From Mycolicibacterium mageritense (GTDB lineage: Bacteria > Actinomycetota > Actinomycetes > Mycobacteriales > Mycobacteriaceae), in NCBI RefSeq assembly GCF_010727475.1, contig NZ_AP022567.1, positions 6,696,001 to 6,760,000 on the forward strand: a DNA stretch of 64,000 nucleotides, written 5' to 3'. This document shows positions 50,030 to 59,090 of the stretch, one piece after another. The first letter of the stretch is position 1; every line of letters begins with the position of its first letter. The notes beneath the pieces are model-generated. The model did no database searches. It saw only the letters and a list, made by a program, of their open reading frames with translations, and was not told the DNA's origin. The position numbers were made by a program, and so were the translations under genes.

Positions 50030-51337
50030 ATGGGCGAACCGGCGTGGGTCGAACACGCGATCTGGTGGCACATCTATCCACTCGGCTTCGTCGGCGCATT
50101 TCCGGCCGATCAACCGCCCACCCCCGATGAGCACCGGCTGAGCCGCGTCGTCGAATGGCTCGATCACGCCGTCGCGCTCGGCGCGTCCGGCATCGCGCTC
50201 GGCCCGATATTCGCCTCCCGCACGCACGGCTACGACACCACCGACCACTTCCGCATCGACCCGCGCCTGGGTGACGACGGCGACTTCGATCGATTGGTCA
50301 CCGAGGCGCACGGCCGCGGGCTACGGATCCTGCTCGACGGGGTCTTCAACCACGTCGGCACGGATTTCGCCCGCTACCGCGAAGCCGTCGACGGCGGACC
50401 CGAGCATCCGGCGTCGGCCTGGTTCCGGCGCCGCGGCGCCGACTTCGACACGTTCGAAGGCCACGGTGAGCTCATCGCACTCAATCACGCCAACCCGGAG
50501 GTGGTCTCCTACACCGCCGACGTGATGCGGCACTGGTTGGGCCGCGGCGCCGACGGGTGGCGGCTGGACGCCGCGTACGCGGTCCCGGACCGGTTCTGGG
50601 CCCAGGTGCTGCCCCTGGTGCGGCGGGATTTCGGGGACGCCTGGTTCGTCGGCGAGGTGATCCACGGTGACTACCCGGCGACCGTGACCGCTACGGGATT
50701 CGACTCGCTCACCCAGTACGAGCTGTGGAAGGCGATCTGGAGCAGCCTCAACGACGGCAACTTCCACGAGCTCGATTGGGCCCTGCAGCGGCACAACGAG
50801 TTCCTGCAGACGTTCGTACCGTTGACGTTCATCGGGAACCACGACGTCACGCGCATCGCGAGCCAACTGGAGAACCCCGCGCATCTGGAGCACGCCCTGG
50901 TGCTGCTGACCACCACCGGAGGCACGCCGAGCATCTACGCGGGTGACGAGTCGGCCTATCGGGGCGTCAAGGAGGACCGCCGGGGCGGAGACGACGCGGT
51001 GCGACCCGAATTCTCCGCGCCGCCAAGCGATTACACCGACATCGAACGGTCACACCAGTACCTGATCGGGTTGCGCAGGCGCCACCCGTGGCTGCACACC
51101 GCGACCACGTCGGCGCTGATGCTGACCAACACGCAGTACGTGTACCGCAGCGCCGCGGGGTCCGAGTCGCTGGTGGTCGCGCTCAACGTGGACGACGCGC
51201 CGTTACCGGTGGCGCTGCCCGAGCTCGGGGTGGCGTCGGGTCGGGTGATCGCCGGTTCGGGCGCGCCGCCGCAGGAGCAGATCACCCACACCGAGGTGCC
51301 GCCGCAGGGCTGGCTGATCGTCGCACCGCTCAGCTGA
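50030..51337 (+). CDS. GH13 alpha-amylase family glycoside hydrolase
   Basis: A 435-aa TIM-barrel enzyme. The catalytic triad is intact: nucleophile Asp180 (DGWRLDAAYA), acid/base Glu209 (VGEVIHGD) and Asp272 (FIGNHDV); DGVFNHVG is conserved region I. It lacks extra carbohydrate-binding domains and a signal peptide, so it acts inside the cell, on alpha-glucans, trehalose-type or glucosylglycerate-type substrates; specificity not decided. Its stop overlaps the convergent DUF1810 gene by 8 bp. Confidence 0.87.
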   Translation: MGEPAWVEHAIWWHIYPLGFVGAFPADQPPTPDEHRLSRVVEWLDHAVALGASGIALGPIFASRTHGYDTTDHFRIDPRLGDDGDFDRLVTEAHGRGLRILLDGVFNHVGTDFARYREAVDGGPEHPASAWFRRRGADFDTFEGHGELIALNHANPEVVSYTADVMRHWLGRGADGWRLDAAYAVPDRFWAQVLPLVRRDFGDAWFVGEVIHGDYPATVTATGFDSLTQYELWKAIWSSLNDGNFHELDWALQRHNEFLQTFVPLTFIGNHDVTRIASQLENPAHLEHALVLLTTTGGTPSIYAGDESAYRGVKEDRRGGDDAVRPEFSAPPSDYTDIERSHQYLIGLRRRHPWLHTATTSALMLTNTQYVYRSAAGSESLVVALNVDDAPLPVALPELGVASGRVIAGSGAPPQEQITHTEVPPQGWLIVAPLS

Positions 51338-51761
51338 GCAGTTCCAGCGTCCGTGGATCGGCGTGCCCGTCGTAGAGCCGGTCGAGCACCCGCGCGAATT
51401 CCGCGTTGTCATCGGTGACCGCCGCGAACAACGTCATCGACGACTGCAGCTTGAGGCAGTCCGGCCAGCCCATGATCTCCTCGGCTGTGCGGCCGTCGAT
51501 CTCGGATACCAGCCGGGCGCACTCGCGCAGGCGCGGACCGAGAACTTCGTGCGCGAGGTATGCGTCCGCCTCGGCGCGCGACGAGATGCCATAGTGAACG
51601 GCCGTCGCGCTGTGACCGAGCCCGCGCAGCTGCGGAAAGACGAACCACATCCAATGCGTGCGCTTGCGTCCGTGGCGCAACTCGTCGAGCACCTGTGGGT
51701 AAACGCGATCTTGAGCTTCCGTGAATCGGCCCAGATCGAACGGATCGTCAGGGGGCGTCAT
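51330..51761 (-). CDS. DUF1810 family protein
   Basis: A 143-aa protein. DPFDLGRFTEAQDRVYPQVL, THWMWFVFPQLRGLG, YLAHEVLGPRLREC and IMGWPDCLKLQSSMTLFAA are the hallmarks of DUF1810, once labelled calpastatin-like; function unknown (some homologues are linked to NAD/ADP-ribose biology in prediction only). ATG 51761. Convergent with GH13 and divergent from the cyclase-like gene. Confidence 0.85.
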   Translation of the reverse strand: MTPPDDPFDLGRFTEAQDRVYPQVLDELRHGRKRTHWMWFVFPQLRGLGHSATAVHYGISSRAEADAYLAHEVLGPRLRECARLVSEIDGRTAEEIMGWPDCLKLQSSMTLFAAVTDDNAEFARVLDRLYDGHADPRTLELLS

Positions 51762-51842
51762 CCTTCGAATGTCGCATACGCTGCCGCCGGAGCCGGGCAA
51801 AAGCGCGCTGCCCAGCCGGTTTGCGGCTAATGTTCCGTCCCG

Positions 51843-54008
51843 ATGACGACGACCGAGCCGGTGGCCACCGAGGCTGCCCCGCCCGCAGCGAAACCCGCGC
51901 GTCGTCGTGTGCTGTCGCGAATCAGCATCCAGTCGAAATTGCTCACCATGCTGCTCGTCACGAGTGTGCTGTCGGCCGCCGTGGTCGGATTCATCGGCTA
52001 TCAGTCGGGCCGTAGCTCGTTGCGGGCATCGGTGTTCGACCGGCTCACCGAGATCCGGACCGCGCAGACGCGTCAGCTCGAAGCCGAGTACCGCTACATC
52101 CGCAACTCGCTCGTCGTCTACACCAGGGGCACGACCGCCACCGAAGCCGTGCGCGCCTTCACCGCGGGTTTCGACCAACTGGCGGACGCCGCGATCAGCC
52201 CGGCCCAGCAGCAGGCGCTCACCGACTACTACAAGTCGCAGTTCGGCACGGCCGAGGACACGCAGAGCGGATACGAGACAGATGTCGACGCACTGCTGCC
52301 GACGTCGAACCCGCAGAGGTACCTGCAGGCGTACTACACCGCGCCCTTCACCGACTGGGACAAGGCCCTGGCCTTCGGCGACGCGCATGACGGCAGCGCC
52401 TGGTCGGCGGCGAGCGCCCGGTTCAACGAGTATTTCCGCGCGATCGTCACGCGGTACAAGTTCGAGGACGCGCTGCTGCTCGACACCAGGGGCAACGTGG
52501 TCTACAGCGCCTACAAGGGCGTCGATCTGGGCACCAACATCTACACCGGCCCCTATCGCGGAGCCAACCTCACCGACGCCTACAAGAAGGCGCTCGACGC
52601 CAACGCCATCGACTACGTCGGCGTCACCGACTTCGGCCACTACCAGCCCGCGTCGCAACCCACGGCGTGGATGCTGTCCCCGATCGGTGCCGACGGCCGG
52701 GTGGAAGGCGTCATGGCCCTGCAGTTCCCGATCACCGGGGTCAACAGCGTGATGACGGCCGACCAGCAGTGGGAACAGGCCGGCATGGGTGAATCCGGCG
52801 AAACGTTCCTGGTCGGCCCGGACGGGCTCATGCGCTCGAACTCCCGGCTGTTCCTGGAGAATCGCGATCAGTTCAAACGCGACGTCATCGACGCGGGCAC
52901 ACCACCCAACGTGGCCGAGGAGTCGCTGCGCCAGGGCGGGACCACGCTGGTCCAACCTGTCAACGGGACCGCGGCGCGCCAGGGTCAGCGGGGCGAATCC
53001 GGCACCGTGATCGAAACGGACTACCTCGGCAACGAGGCCCTTGAGTCGTACTCCCCGGTGAACCTCGACGGCCTGGACTGGGTTGTGGTGGCCAAGATCG
53101 ACACCAGCGAGGCGTTCGCCCCGGTGACGGCGTTCACCCGGACACTCGTGCTGTCGACCGTCGCGATGATCTTCGTGGTGTGCATCGCCGCGATCCTGCT
53201 GGCCCGGTTCTTCGTCCGCCCCATCCGCCAGCTCGAAGCCGGCGCCCAGAAGATCAGCGCGGGCGACTACGGGATTGCGCTGCCCATCCAGTCTCGTGAC
53301 GAATTCGGCGATCTCACAGTCGCTTTCAACGAGATGAGCCGCAATCTGCGGATCAAGGAGGATCTGCTCGAAGAACAGCGTCGGGAGAACGACCGGCTGC
53401 TGTTGACGATGATGCCCGAGCCCGTGGTGCAGCGCTACCGCGAAGGTGAGGAGACCATCGCGCAGGATCACCAGAACGTCACGGTGATCTTCGCCGACTT
53501 CATCGGGCTCGACGCGCTTTCGGCCGAGCTCAGCTCCGACGAACTGCTGGCCATCGTCAACGAGCTGGTACGGCAGTTCGACGCGGCCGCCGACAATCTC
53601 GGTGTCGAGCCGGTACGCACGTTGCACAACGGCTATCTGGCGAGCTGCGGGCTGACCGTGCCCCGGCTCGACAACGTACGTCGCACAGTCGATTTCGCGG
53701 CCGAGATGCAACGCATCGTCGACCGGTTCCGGGCCGAGACCGGGCATGACCTCAGGTTGCGCGCAGGCATCGACACCGGGACCGTCAGCAGCGGTCTGGT
53801 CGGCCGGTCCAGCCTCGCCTACGACATGTGGGGCGGCGCTGTCGATCTGGCCTACCAGGTGCAGAGCGGCACACCGCAGGCCGGCATCTACGTCACCAGC
53901 CGGGTGTACAACGCCGTCCGTGACATCCGCCAGTTCACCGCCGCAGGATCGGTGCGCGCCGGAGATGGCGAAGAACCGGTCTGGCGGCTCGCGGAGCGCC
54001 AGCCGTGA
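51843..54008 (+). CDS. Membrane receptor with HAMP and degenerate class III cyclase domain
   Basis: A 721-aa protein with Rv2435c-like architecture. TM1 (about 37-57), a large extracytoplasmic sensor (about 58-435, Cache-like: GETFLVGPDGLMRSNSRLFL), TM2 (about 445-465), HAMP (FFVRPIRQLEAGAQKISAGD) and a C-terminal cyclase homology domain. Aligning with Rv1625c catalytic residues, the first metal Asp is kept (Asp552) and Asp661 is kept. The second metal Asp is Asn596, the substrate Lys is Arg592, and the transition-state Asn and Arg are Asp668 and Gln672. Spacings (44 and 4 residues) match exactly, so the losses are real. Probably not an active cyclase. Overlaps the channel gene by GTGA. Confidence 0.87.
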   Translation: MTTTEPVATEAAPPAAKPARRRVLSRISIQSKLLTMLLVTSVLSAAVVGFIGYQSGRSSLRASVFDRLTEIRTAQTRQLEAEYRYIRNSLVVYTRGTTATEAVRAFTAGFDQLADAAISPAQQQALTDYYKSQFGTAEDTQSGYETDVDALLPTSNPQRYLQAYYTAPFTDWDKALAFGDAHDGSAWSAASARFNEYFRAIVTRYKFEDALLLDTRGNVVYSAYKGVDLGTNIYTGPYRGANLTDAYKKALDANAIDYVGVTDFGHYQPASQPTAWMLSPIGADGRVEGVMALQFPITGVNSVMTADQQWEQAGMGESGETFLVGPDGLMRSNSRLFLENRDQFKRDVIDAGTPPNVAEESLRQGGTTLVQPVNGTAARQGQRGESGTVIETDYLGNEALESYSPVNLDGLDWVVVAKIDTSEAFAPVTAFTRTLVLSTVAMIFVVCIAAILLARFFVRPIRQLEAGAQKISAGDYGIALPIQSRDEFGDLTVAFNEMSRNLRIKEDLLEEQRRENDRLLLTMMPEPVVQRYREGEETIAQDHQNVTVIFADFIGLDALSAELSSDELLAIVNELVRQFDAAADNLGVEPVRTLHNGYLASCGLTVPRLDNVRRTVDFAAEMQRIVDRFRAETGHDLRLRAGIDTGTVSSGLVGRSSLAYDMWGGAVDLAYQVQSGTPQAGIYVTSRVYNAVRDIRQFTAAGSVRAGDGEEPVWRLAERQP

Positions 54009-55405
54009 GAAGCGTGCTGGAGACCGACTGGTTCTACTGGGCCCTCGCGGTCGCCATCGGCCTGCCCGTCGGCCTGGTTCTGCTCACCGAGATCCACAAC
54101 ACCCTGGTGCGGCGCGGCAGCTATCTGGCCCGGCCGGTCGGCCTGCTGCGCAACTACATCCTGCCGCTGGGCGCTCTGCTGATCCTGCTGGTGAAGGGCA
54201 GCGACATCTCGGCGGAGGCGACCACGGTGCGGATCGTCGCGACGGCCTTCGGATTCGTGGTGATGATCCTGCTGTTGTCGGGATTGAACGCCACGCTGTT
54301 TCAGGGCGCCCCAGAAGACAGCTGGCGCAAGCGAATTCCGTCGATCTTCCTCGACGTCGCGCGCTTCGCGCTGATCGCCGTCGGGGTCGGCATGATCTTC
54401 GCCTACGTGTGGGGCGCCAATGTCGGTGGGCTGTTCACCGCGCTCGGTGTCACGTCGATCGTGCTGGGCCTCGCACTGCAGAACTCGGTGGGCCAGATCA
54501 TCTCCGGCCTGCTGCTGTTGTTCGAGCAGCCGTTCCGGCTCGGCGACTGGCTCGACACCCCGTCCGCACGTGGCCGGGTGGTCGAAGTGAACTGGCGCGC
54601 AACACATATCGACACCGGCAGCGGCCTGCAGATCATGCCCAACTCGGTGCTGGCCGGTGCGTCGTTCACCAATCTGAGCCGACCTGAGGCGTCGTACTCG
54701 CTGTCCATCGTGAGCACATTCGCCCCGTCGGACCCACCTGACCAGGTATGTGCACTGCTCACCGACGTCGCGCGGCGGCTTCCGCACCGCCGCCCGGACG
54801 CCCCGGTCAAGGCGGTTGCGGTCGGAGGCAACGACTACCGCACCACGATCCCGTTACGCTCCCCCGCCGACGACGGTGCCGCCAAAGCCACGTTCCTGCG
54901 CTGGGTCTGGTATGCCGCGCGCCGCGCCGAGTTGCACCTCGACGGCGTCGCCGACGATTTCGGCACGCCTGAACGGCTGGCGAAGGCGTGCCGGTACATG
55001 GCCACGGCGCTGCGCCTCGGCCATACCGACCAGCAGGAGCTGCTCACCCACGCGGTCCTGACGCGATACGGCGTCGACGAGGCCATCCAGACCGCGGGTG
55101 ACGTACCCACCCGCATGAGCTTCATCGTGGCCGGACGCGCACAGGTCACGGTGCGGGGATCTGACGGCACGGTCGCACCGGTCCGCACCCTGCACCCAGG
55201 CGAGTTCCTCGGCCAGAGTGCGCTCACCCGGGAGGCGACCCGGACTTCGGTGCACGCGGTCGAGGAGACCACGATGCTGCAGGTCGAGCGTGGCTTCCTG
55301 GAAGAGCTCGTGATGCGAAATCCCTTGCTGCTCCACGAGTTGAGCCGCATCATCGACGAACGCCGGGCCGATGCCCGGCAGGCGCTCGGCGCCATCGGCA
55401 ACTGA
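54005..55405 (+). CDS. MscS-like channel with C-terminal cyclic-nucleotide-binding domain
   Basis: A 466-aa membrane protein. Five hydrophobic helices lead to the MscS pore and beta domain (LGVTSIVLGLALQNSVGQII, SGLLLLFEQPFRLGDWLDTP, LQIMPNSVLAGASFTNLSRP). A vestibule and a CNBD follow (about 330-450: RMSFIVAGRAQVTVRGSDGT, HPGEFLGQSALTREATRTSV). In the phosphate-binding cassette the ribose-binding Glu is Gln404 while Arg413 remains. Architecture matches Rv2434c, which also neighbours a cyclase-like gene. The pair is translationally coupled. Probably a channel gated by tension or a nucleotide; which nucleotide is unclear. Confidence 0.87.
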   Translation: MRSVLETDWFYWALAVAIGLPVGLVLLTEIHNTLVRRGSYLARPVGLLRNYILPLGALLILLVKGSDISAEATTVRIVATAFGFVVMILLLSGLNATLFQGAPEDSWRKRIPSIFLDVARFALIAVGVGMIFAYVWGANVGGLFTALGVTSIVLGLALQNSVGQIISGLLLLFEQPFRLGDWLDTPSARGRVVEVNWRATHIDTGSGLQIMPNSVLAGASFTNLSRPEASYSLSIVSTFAPSDPPDQVCALLTDVARRLPHRRPDAPVKAVAVGGNDYRTTIPLRSPADDGAAKATFLRWVWYAARRAELHLDGVADDFGTPERLAKACRYMATALRLGHTDQQELLTHAVLTRYGVDEAIQTAGDVPTRMSFIVAGRAQVTVRGSDGTVAPVRTLHPGEFLGQSALTREATRTSVHAVEETTMLQVERGFLEELVMRNPLLLHELSRIIDERRADARQALGAIGN

Positions 55406-55490
55406 TCTGCCGCCCTGGCTATCGGCCGGAACGGTCTCGGCGCCGAGTTCCAATCGTTAGCCAACCGCGATCTGCGTACGCGGTGTTGTT

Positions 55491-55534
55491 ACGCGTGTGA
55501 CTGGAGTGACGCGTGGTTGACTTTGCTCGCAAAG
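55491..55534. promoter_or_regulatory. Direct repeats and dyad in antigen 85 promoter region
   Basis: acgcgtg occurs at 55491-55497 and 55509-55515 (18-bp period). ttgact (55517-55522) could be a -35 element. ctttgc-tc-gcaaag forms a perfect inverted repeat at 55521-55534. All lie 50-95 bp before the antigen 85 ATG. Confidence 0.4.
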
Positions 55535-55583
55535 CGACGGCAATTGCTTGTGGCATGCGAAGAAAGGTGGGTTGGTTGCCGTT

Positions 55584-56591
55584 ATGAAGTTCATCAGGAA
55601 TGTGCGAGGCACAGCTGCAACGTCATGGTTGCGCAAACTGGTGGTGGGATTCCTTGCGGCAGTGACCCTGCCCGGACTGATCGGTATCGCCGGGGGGTCG
55701 GCGACCGCGGGAGCGTTCTCCCGGCCCGGGCTGCCCGTCGAGTACCTCGACGTCTTCTCACCGTCCATGAACCGCAACATCCGCGTGCAGTTCCAAGGGG
55801 GCGGGCCGCACGCCGTGTATCTGCTCGACGGCCTGCGTGCCCAGGACGACTTCAACGGATGGGACATCAACACCCCCGCCTTCGAGTGGTACTACCAGTC
55901 GGGGCTGTCGGTCGTGATGCCCGTCGGCGGTCAGTCGAGCTTCTACACCGACTGGTACCAGCCGTCCAAGGGCAACGGCCAGGACTACACGTACAAGTGG
56001 GAAACGTTCCTCACCAACGAGCTGCCGACCTGGTTGGCTGCCAACCGCGGGGTCTCGCAGACCGGCAACGCCGTGGTCGGCATCTCGATGGCGGGTAGCG
56101 CAGCCCTGACCTACGCGATCTACCACCCGCAGCAGTTCATCTACGCCGGAACGCTTTCGGGCTTCCTGAACCCGTCCGAGGGCTGGTGGCCGACGCTGAT
56201 CGGGCTGGCCATGAACGATGCCGGCGGCTACAACGCGGAGAGCATGTGGGGCCCGTCGAGCGATCCCGCGTGGCGGCGCAACGACCCGATGGTCAACATC
56301 AACCAGCTGGTCGCCAACAACACGCGGCTGTGGATCTACTGCGGCACCGGAACCCCGTCGGATCTCGATGCGGGTGCCTCGGGCGGCAACCTGATGGCCG
56401 CGCAGTTCCTCGAAGGGCTGACCCTGCGCACCAATGTGACGTTCCGGGACAACTACATCGCGGCCGGCGGCACCAACGCGGTGTTCAACTTCCCGCCGAA
56501 CGGCACGCACGCGTGGAACTACTGGGGTGCGCAGCTGCAGCAGATGAAGCCCGACATCCAGCGGGTGCTCGGCGCACAGTCCGCCACCTAG
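55584..56591 (+). CDS. fbp: Antigen 85 mycolyltransferase
   Basis: A 335-aa exported enzyme. The signal peptide (LRKLVVGFLAAVTLPGLIGI, cleavage after ATA-GAFSRPG) yields the mature start FSRPGLPVEYLDVFS typical of antigen 85. Catalytic Ser lies in GISMAGSAAL, His in NGTHAWNYWG; the fibronectin-binding segment SKGNGQDYTYKWETFL is present. It transfers mycolate between trehalose monomycolates and onto arabinogalactan. Which of FbpA/B/C it matches best is not decided. ATG 55584; gaaaggtgg lies rather far upstream, so TTG 55572 is an alternative. Strong terminator follows. Confidence 0.92.
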   Translation: MKFIRNVRGTAATSWLRKLVVGFLAAVTLPGLIGIAGGSATAGAFSRPGLPVEYLDVFSPSMNRNIRVQFQGGGPHAVYLLDGLRAQDDFNGWDINTPAFEWYYQSGLSVVMPVGGQSSFYTDWYQPSKGNGQDYTYKWETFLTNELPTWLAANRGVSQTGNAVVGISMAGSAALTYAIYHPQQFIYAGTLSGFLNPSEGWWPTLIGLAMNDAGGYNAESMWGPSSDPAWRRNDPMVNINQLVANNTRLWIYCGTGTPSDLDAGASGGNLMAAQFLEGLTLRTNVTFRDNYIAAGGTNAVFNFPPNGTHAWNYWGAQLQQMKPDIQRVLGAQSAT

Positions 56592-56603
56592 ATCCACCCA
56601 CCC

Positions 56604-56647
56604 AGGGAGCCTGCCGTTACCCCCCGACGGCAGGCTCCCTGCTTTTC
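56604..56647 (+). terminator. Rho-independent-type terminator after antigen 85
   Basis: agggagcctgccgt (56604-56617) pairs perfectly over 14 bp with 56627-56640 around a 9-nt loop, followed by gcttttc. It can serve both the antigen 85 gene and the convergent SDR gene. Confidence 0.88.
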
Positions 56648-56651
56648 GTCG

Positions 56652-57398
56652 TCAGCCCTGCACCGTCGGCCGGATGGTGATGTCGCCGATCTCGACATCG
56701 TGCGGCTGAGAGATCGCGAACGCCACCGCACGTGCGACCGCGTCCGGAGGGAGACCGAATTCGTCCATGCTGGACCGGATCTGGGCCCGCGCGGCCGGAT
56801 CGTCGATCGACGCGTCGAGCTCGGTCCGGACGAAACCCGGCGAGACAGAGGTGGTCCGGATGACACCGTCGGTCGACTCCTGCCGCAGTGCCTCCATGAT
56901 CGTGCGCACCGCGTTCTTGGTCCCCGCGTAGACCGCCATGCCCGGCACGATCTTGAGCCCGGCGGTGGACACCGTCGTCACGAAGTGACCGCGGCCCTGC
57001 CGTCGGAACACCGGTGTGGCCGCGGCGATCCCGTGCAGTACGCCGCGCACGTTGACGTCGATCATCTCCGACCAGCCGTCCACGTCACCGTCGGCCAACG
57101 GTCCGATCTTGCTGATCCCCGCGTTGCTCACGAGCACATCGAGCCTGCCGAACTCCGAGACCGCGGTGTCGACCAGACGCTCGAGATCCGCCCGGCGGCC
57201 GACGTCCACCGAAACGGCCACCGCCGATGCCCCGGCCGCGCGGAGTTCGGCCACGATCTGATCGAGCCGCTCTGTGCGGCGGGCGCCGAGCACGACCGCG
57301 GCGCCATGGGCCGCCAGCAGCCGTGCCGTGGCTTCGCCGATCCCGCTGCTGGCACCCGTGATCGCCACCACCCGGCCCGCGAGGCCGTCCGTGGTCAC
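56652..57398 (-). CDS. Short-chain dehydrogenase/reductase
   Basis: A 248-aa classical SDR. VAITGASSGIGEATARLLAA is the nucleotide loop with GARRTE suggesting NADP(H); SNAGISK, the catalytic Ser in TTVSTAGLK, and Y-x3-K in VYAGTKNAV are intact. Substrate unknown; closest in style to clavaldehyde-dehydrogenase/YdfG-like 3-hydroxy acid dehydrogenases. Its start overlaps the stop of the quinone oxidoreductase (ATGA), so both are one operon. Confidence 0.88.
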   Translation of the reverse strand: MTTDGLAGRVVAITGASSGIGEATARLLAAHGAAVVLGARRTERLDQIVAELRAAGASAVAVSVDVGRRADLERLVDTAVSEFGRLDVLVSNAGISKIGPLADGDVDGWSEMIDVNVRGVLHGIAAATPVFRRQGRGHFVTTVSTAGLKIVPGMAVYAGTKNAVRTIMEALRQESTDGVIRTTSVSPGFVRTELDASIDDPAARAQIRSSMDEFGLPPDAVARAVAFAISQPHDVEIGDITIRPTVQG

Positions 57399-58321
57399 GG
57401 GCGCAACACCAATTTGCCTCGGGTGTGCCGCTTTTCGAGTTCGGTGTACGCGGCCTGCACATCGTCGAGCGCGAACACCCGCGCAATGGGCACTTGCAGC
57501 TCGCCTGCCGCGACGAGACCTGCCAACTCGGCCACGATCGCGATGTCGGATCCCTCGGCATTACCCGCGGACTTGACCCCGTAGCGGTCCACCGCTGCGA
57601 AATCGATTATGGTGTCGACCCGTTCGGGTGCGACGCCGAGCTCGTCGACCGCGATCGCGACGTAGCCGCCGCCGAAGAGATCGAGGAACGCGTCGACGCG
57701 GCCGGACGGGGATGCCGCGCGCAGGCGGTCGGCCAGGCCGTCGCCGTAGTTGACGGGCGTGGCACCGTGCGCGGTCAACCAGTCGTCGTTGGCGGGCCCG
57801 GCGATGCCGAGCACCGTCGCACCGGCGCGGTGCGCCAACTGCACCGCGATGGTTCCCACACCGCCTGCCGCGCCGGCGATCGCCACCACGTCGCCGGCCC
57901 CAAGGCCGAGCGCGCGGACCGCGGCGTAGGCCGTCGTGCCTGCGACGAACAGTGATCCGGCGACCTCCCACGGCACCCCGGCCGGTTTGGCGGTGAGCTG
58001 GCCGGCGGGCACGGTGACGTATTCGGCTTGGCTGGACCGCCGTTCGGAGAATCCGATGATGTCGTCGCCGACGGCGAAACGGGTCACCCCCGCGCCGAGT
58101 TCGGCGACCGTGCCGGCAAGGTCGCTGCCCTGCCCGGACGGGAAGGTTGCCGGCCAGCGGTCATGCAACGCCCCGCGGCGGATCATCGCCTCGCCGGGAT
58201 TGATGCCCGCGGCCTCGACCTTGACGAGCACCTCACCGTCGGCCGGAACGGGTCTCGGCACGTCACGTACCTGCAGGACACCGATCCCGCCGTATTCATC
58301 GAACTGGACTGCTCTACTCAT
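57395..58321 (-). CDS. NADPH:quinone reductase-like (zinc-free MDR) oxidoreductase
   Basis: A 308-aa medium-chain reductase. MSRAVQFDEYGGIGVLQVRD, EVLVKVEAAGINPGEAMIRR and GSDLAGTVAELG form the catalytic domain; AIAGAAGGVGTIAVQLAHRA is the nucleotide fold. The structural and catalytic zinc cysteines are absent, as in quinone oxidoreductases. ATG 58321. Coupled with the downstream SDR, suggesting two consecutive reductions of a carbonyl or quinone. Confidence 0.87.
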   Translation of the reverse strand: MSRAVQFDEYGGIGVLQVRDVPRPVPADGEVLVKVEAAGINPGEAMIRRGALHDRWPATFPSGQGSDLAGTVAELGAGVTRFAVGDDIIGFSERRSSQAEYVTVPAGQLTAKPAGVPWEVAGSLFVAGTTAYAAVRALGLGAGDVVAIAGAAGGVGTIAVQLAHRAGATVLGIAGPANDDWLTAHGATPVNYGDGLADRLRAASPSGRVDAFLDLFGGGYVAIAVDELGVAPERVDTIIDFAAVDRYGVKSAGNAEGSDIAIVAELAGLVAAGELQVPIARVFALDDVQAAYTELEKRHTRGKLVLRP

Positions 58322-58399
58322 AGGACCAACGACGGTGTGACGGGGCACGCTATTCCCCCTCCCAGGAACCCACCAGGTTCTCCACATACTTTGGCGGTG

Positions 58400-59053
58400 G
58401 TGAGCCAACCGGACCAGGCTGCATCGACACCCATTCGCCCGATCCTGCGATCGATCCTCATGGACGTCGCCCCCGCGCTGGTCGCCTACTACGGCCTGCG
58501 CGCCGCGGGACAGTCGGAGTACGTCGCACTGCTGACTGCCACTGTGCTGTCGGGCGCGAAAGTCGCCTACGACGCGGTGCGGGCCCGCCGCCTCGACCCG
58601 TTCGCGGGCTATCTCATGCTGAACTTCGGCCTGAGCCTCGCGGTGGGACTCGCGACCTCTGACGCCCGGATGCTCATGGCAGGCAACACGCTCGTCGGCG
58701 GCATCGGCGCACTGATCTTCCTCGGCAGCTGCTTCATCGGACGTCCGCTGACGCAGGTCGTCGCCGAGCGCGTGCAGCCCGCGAGCGGCCCGCTCGAGCC
58801 GGGTGAACGTGAGTTCAAACACCGCGTGCACATTCAGCTGTCAGCGATGTGGGGCATCGGGCTGCTGGTCGGCATGTTGGTCAGTTTGGCGCTCATCTTC
58901 GGCCTGTCCGTCGACGTCGCCAATGCTGTGAACACGGTGGTTTCGCTCGCGCTGACGGCCGCGCTCATGGTGGCGACGTTCATGGTGGCCAAACGGGCCA
59001 GGGCGGCGTGGGAGCACCGGGCCCAGCACGCCCGGGAACAAACCCAGGCGTGA
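58400..59053 (+). CDS. VC0807-like integral membrane protein
   Basis: A 217-aa protein with about five hydrophobic helices. RSILMDVAPALVAYYGLRAA, VLSGAKVAYDAVRARRLDPF and LTQVVAERVQ resemble the DUF3159/VC0807 group of membrane proteins. Function unknown. GTG 58400 or 58397. It lies 37 bp upstream of lon, possibly in the same transcript, though lon usually has its own promoter. Confidence 0.75.
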   Translation: MSQPDQAASTPIRPILRSILMDVAPALVAYYGLRAAGQSEYVALLTATVLSGAKVAYDAVRARRLDPFAGYLMLNFGLSLAVGLATSDARMLMAGNTLVGGIGALIFLGSCFIGRPLTQVVAERVQPASGPLEPGEREFKHRVHIQLSAMWGIGLLVGMLVSLALIFGLSVDVANAVNTVVSLALTAALMVATFMVAKRARAAWEHRAQHAREQTQA

Positions 59054-59090
59054 CAGAGTTGAGCGCATCAGACTGAACTTTGGAGGTTTG

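Noticed and set aside
51762..53747. N-terminal extension of the DUF1810 frame through the cyclase gene
   Set aside because: The open frame continues upstream on the minus strand, but DUF1810 homology begins at ATG 51761 and the rest is antisense to the receptor gene.
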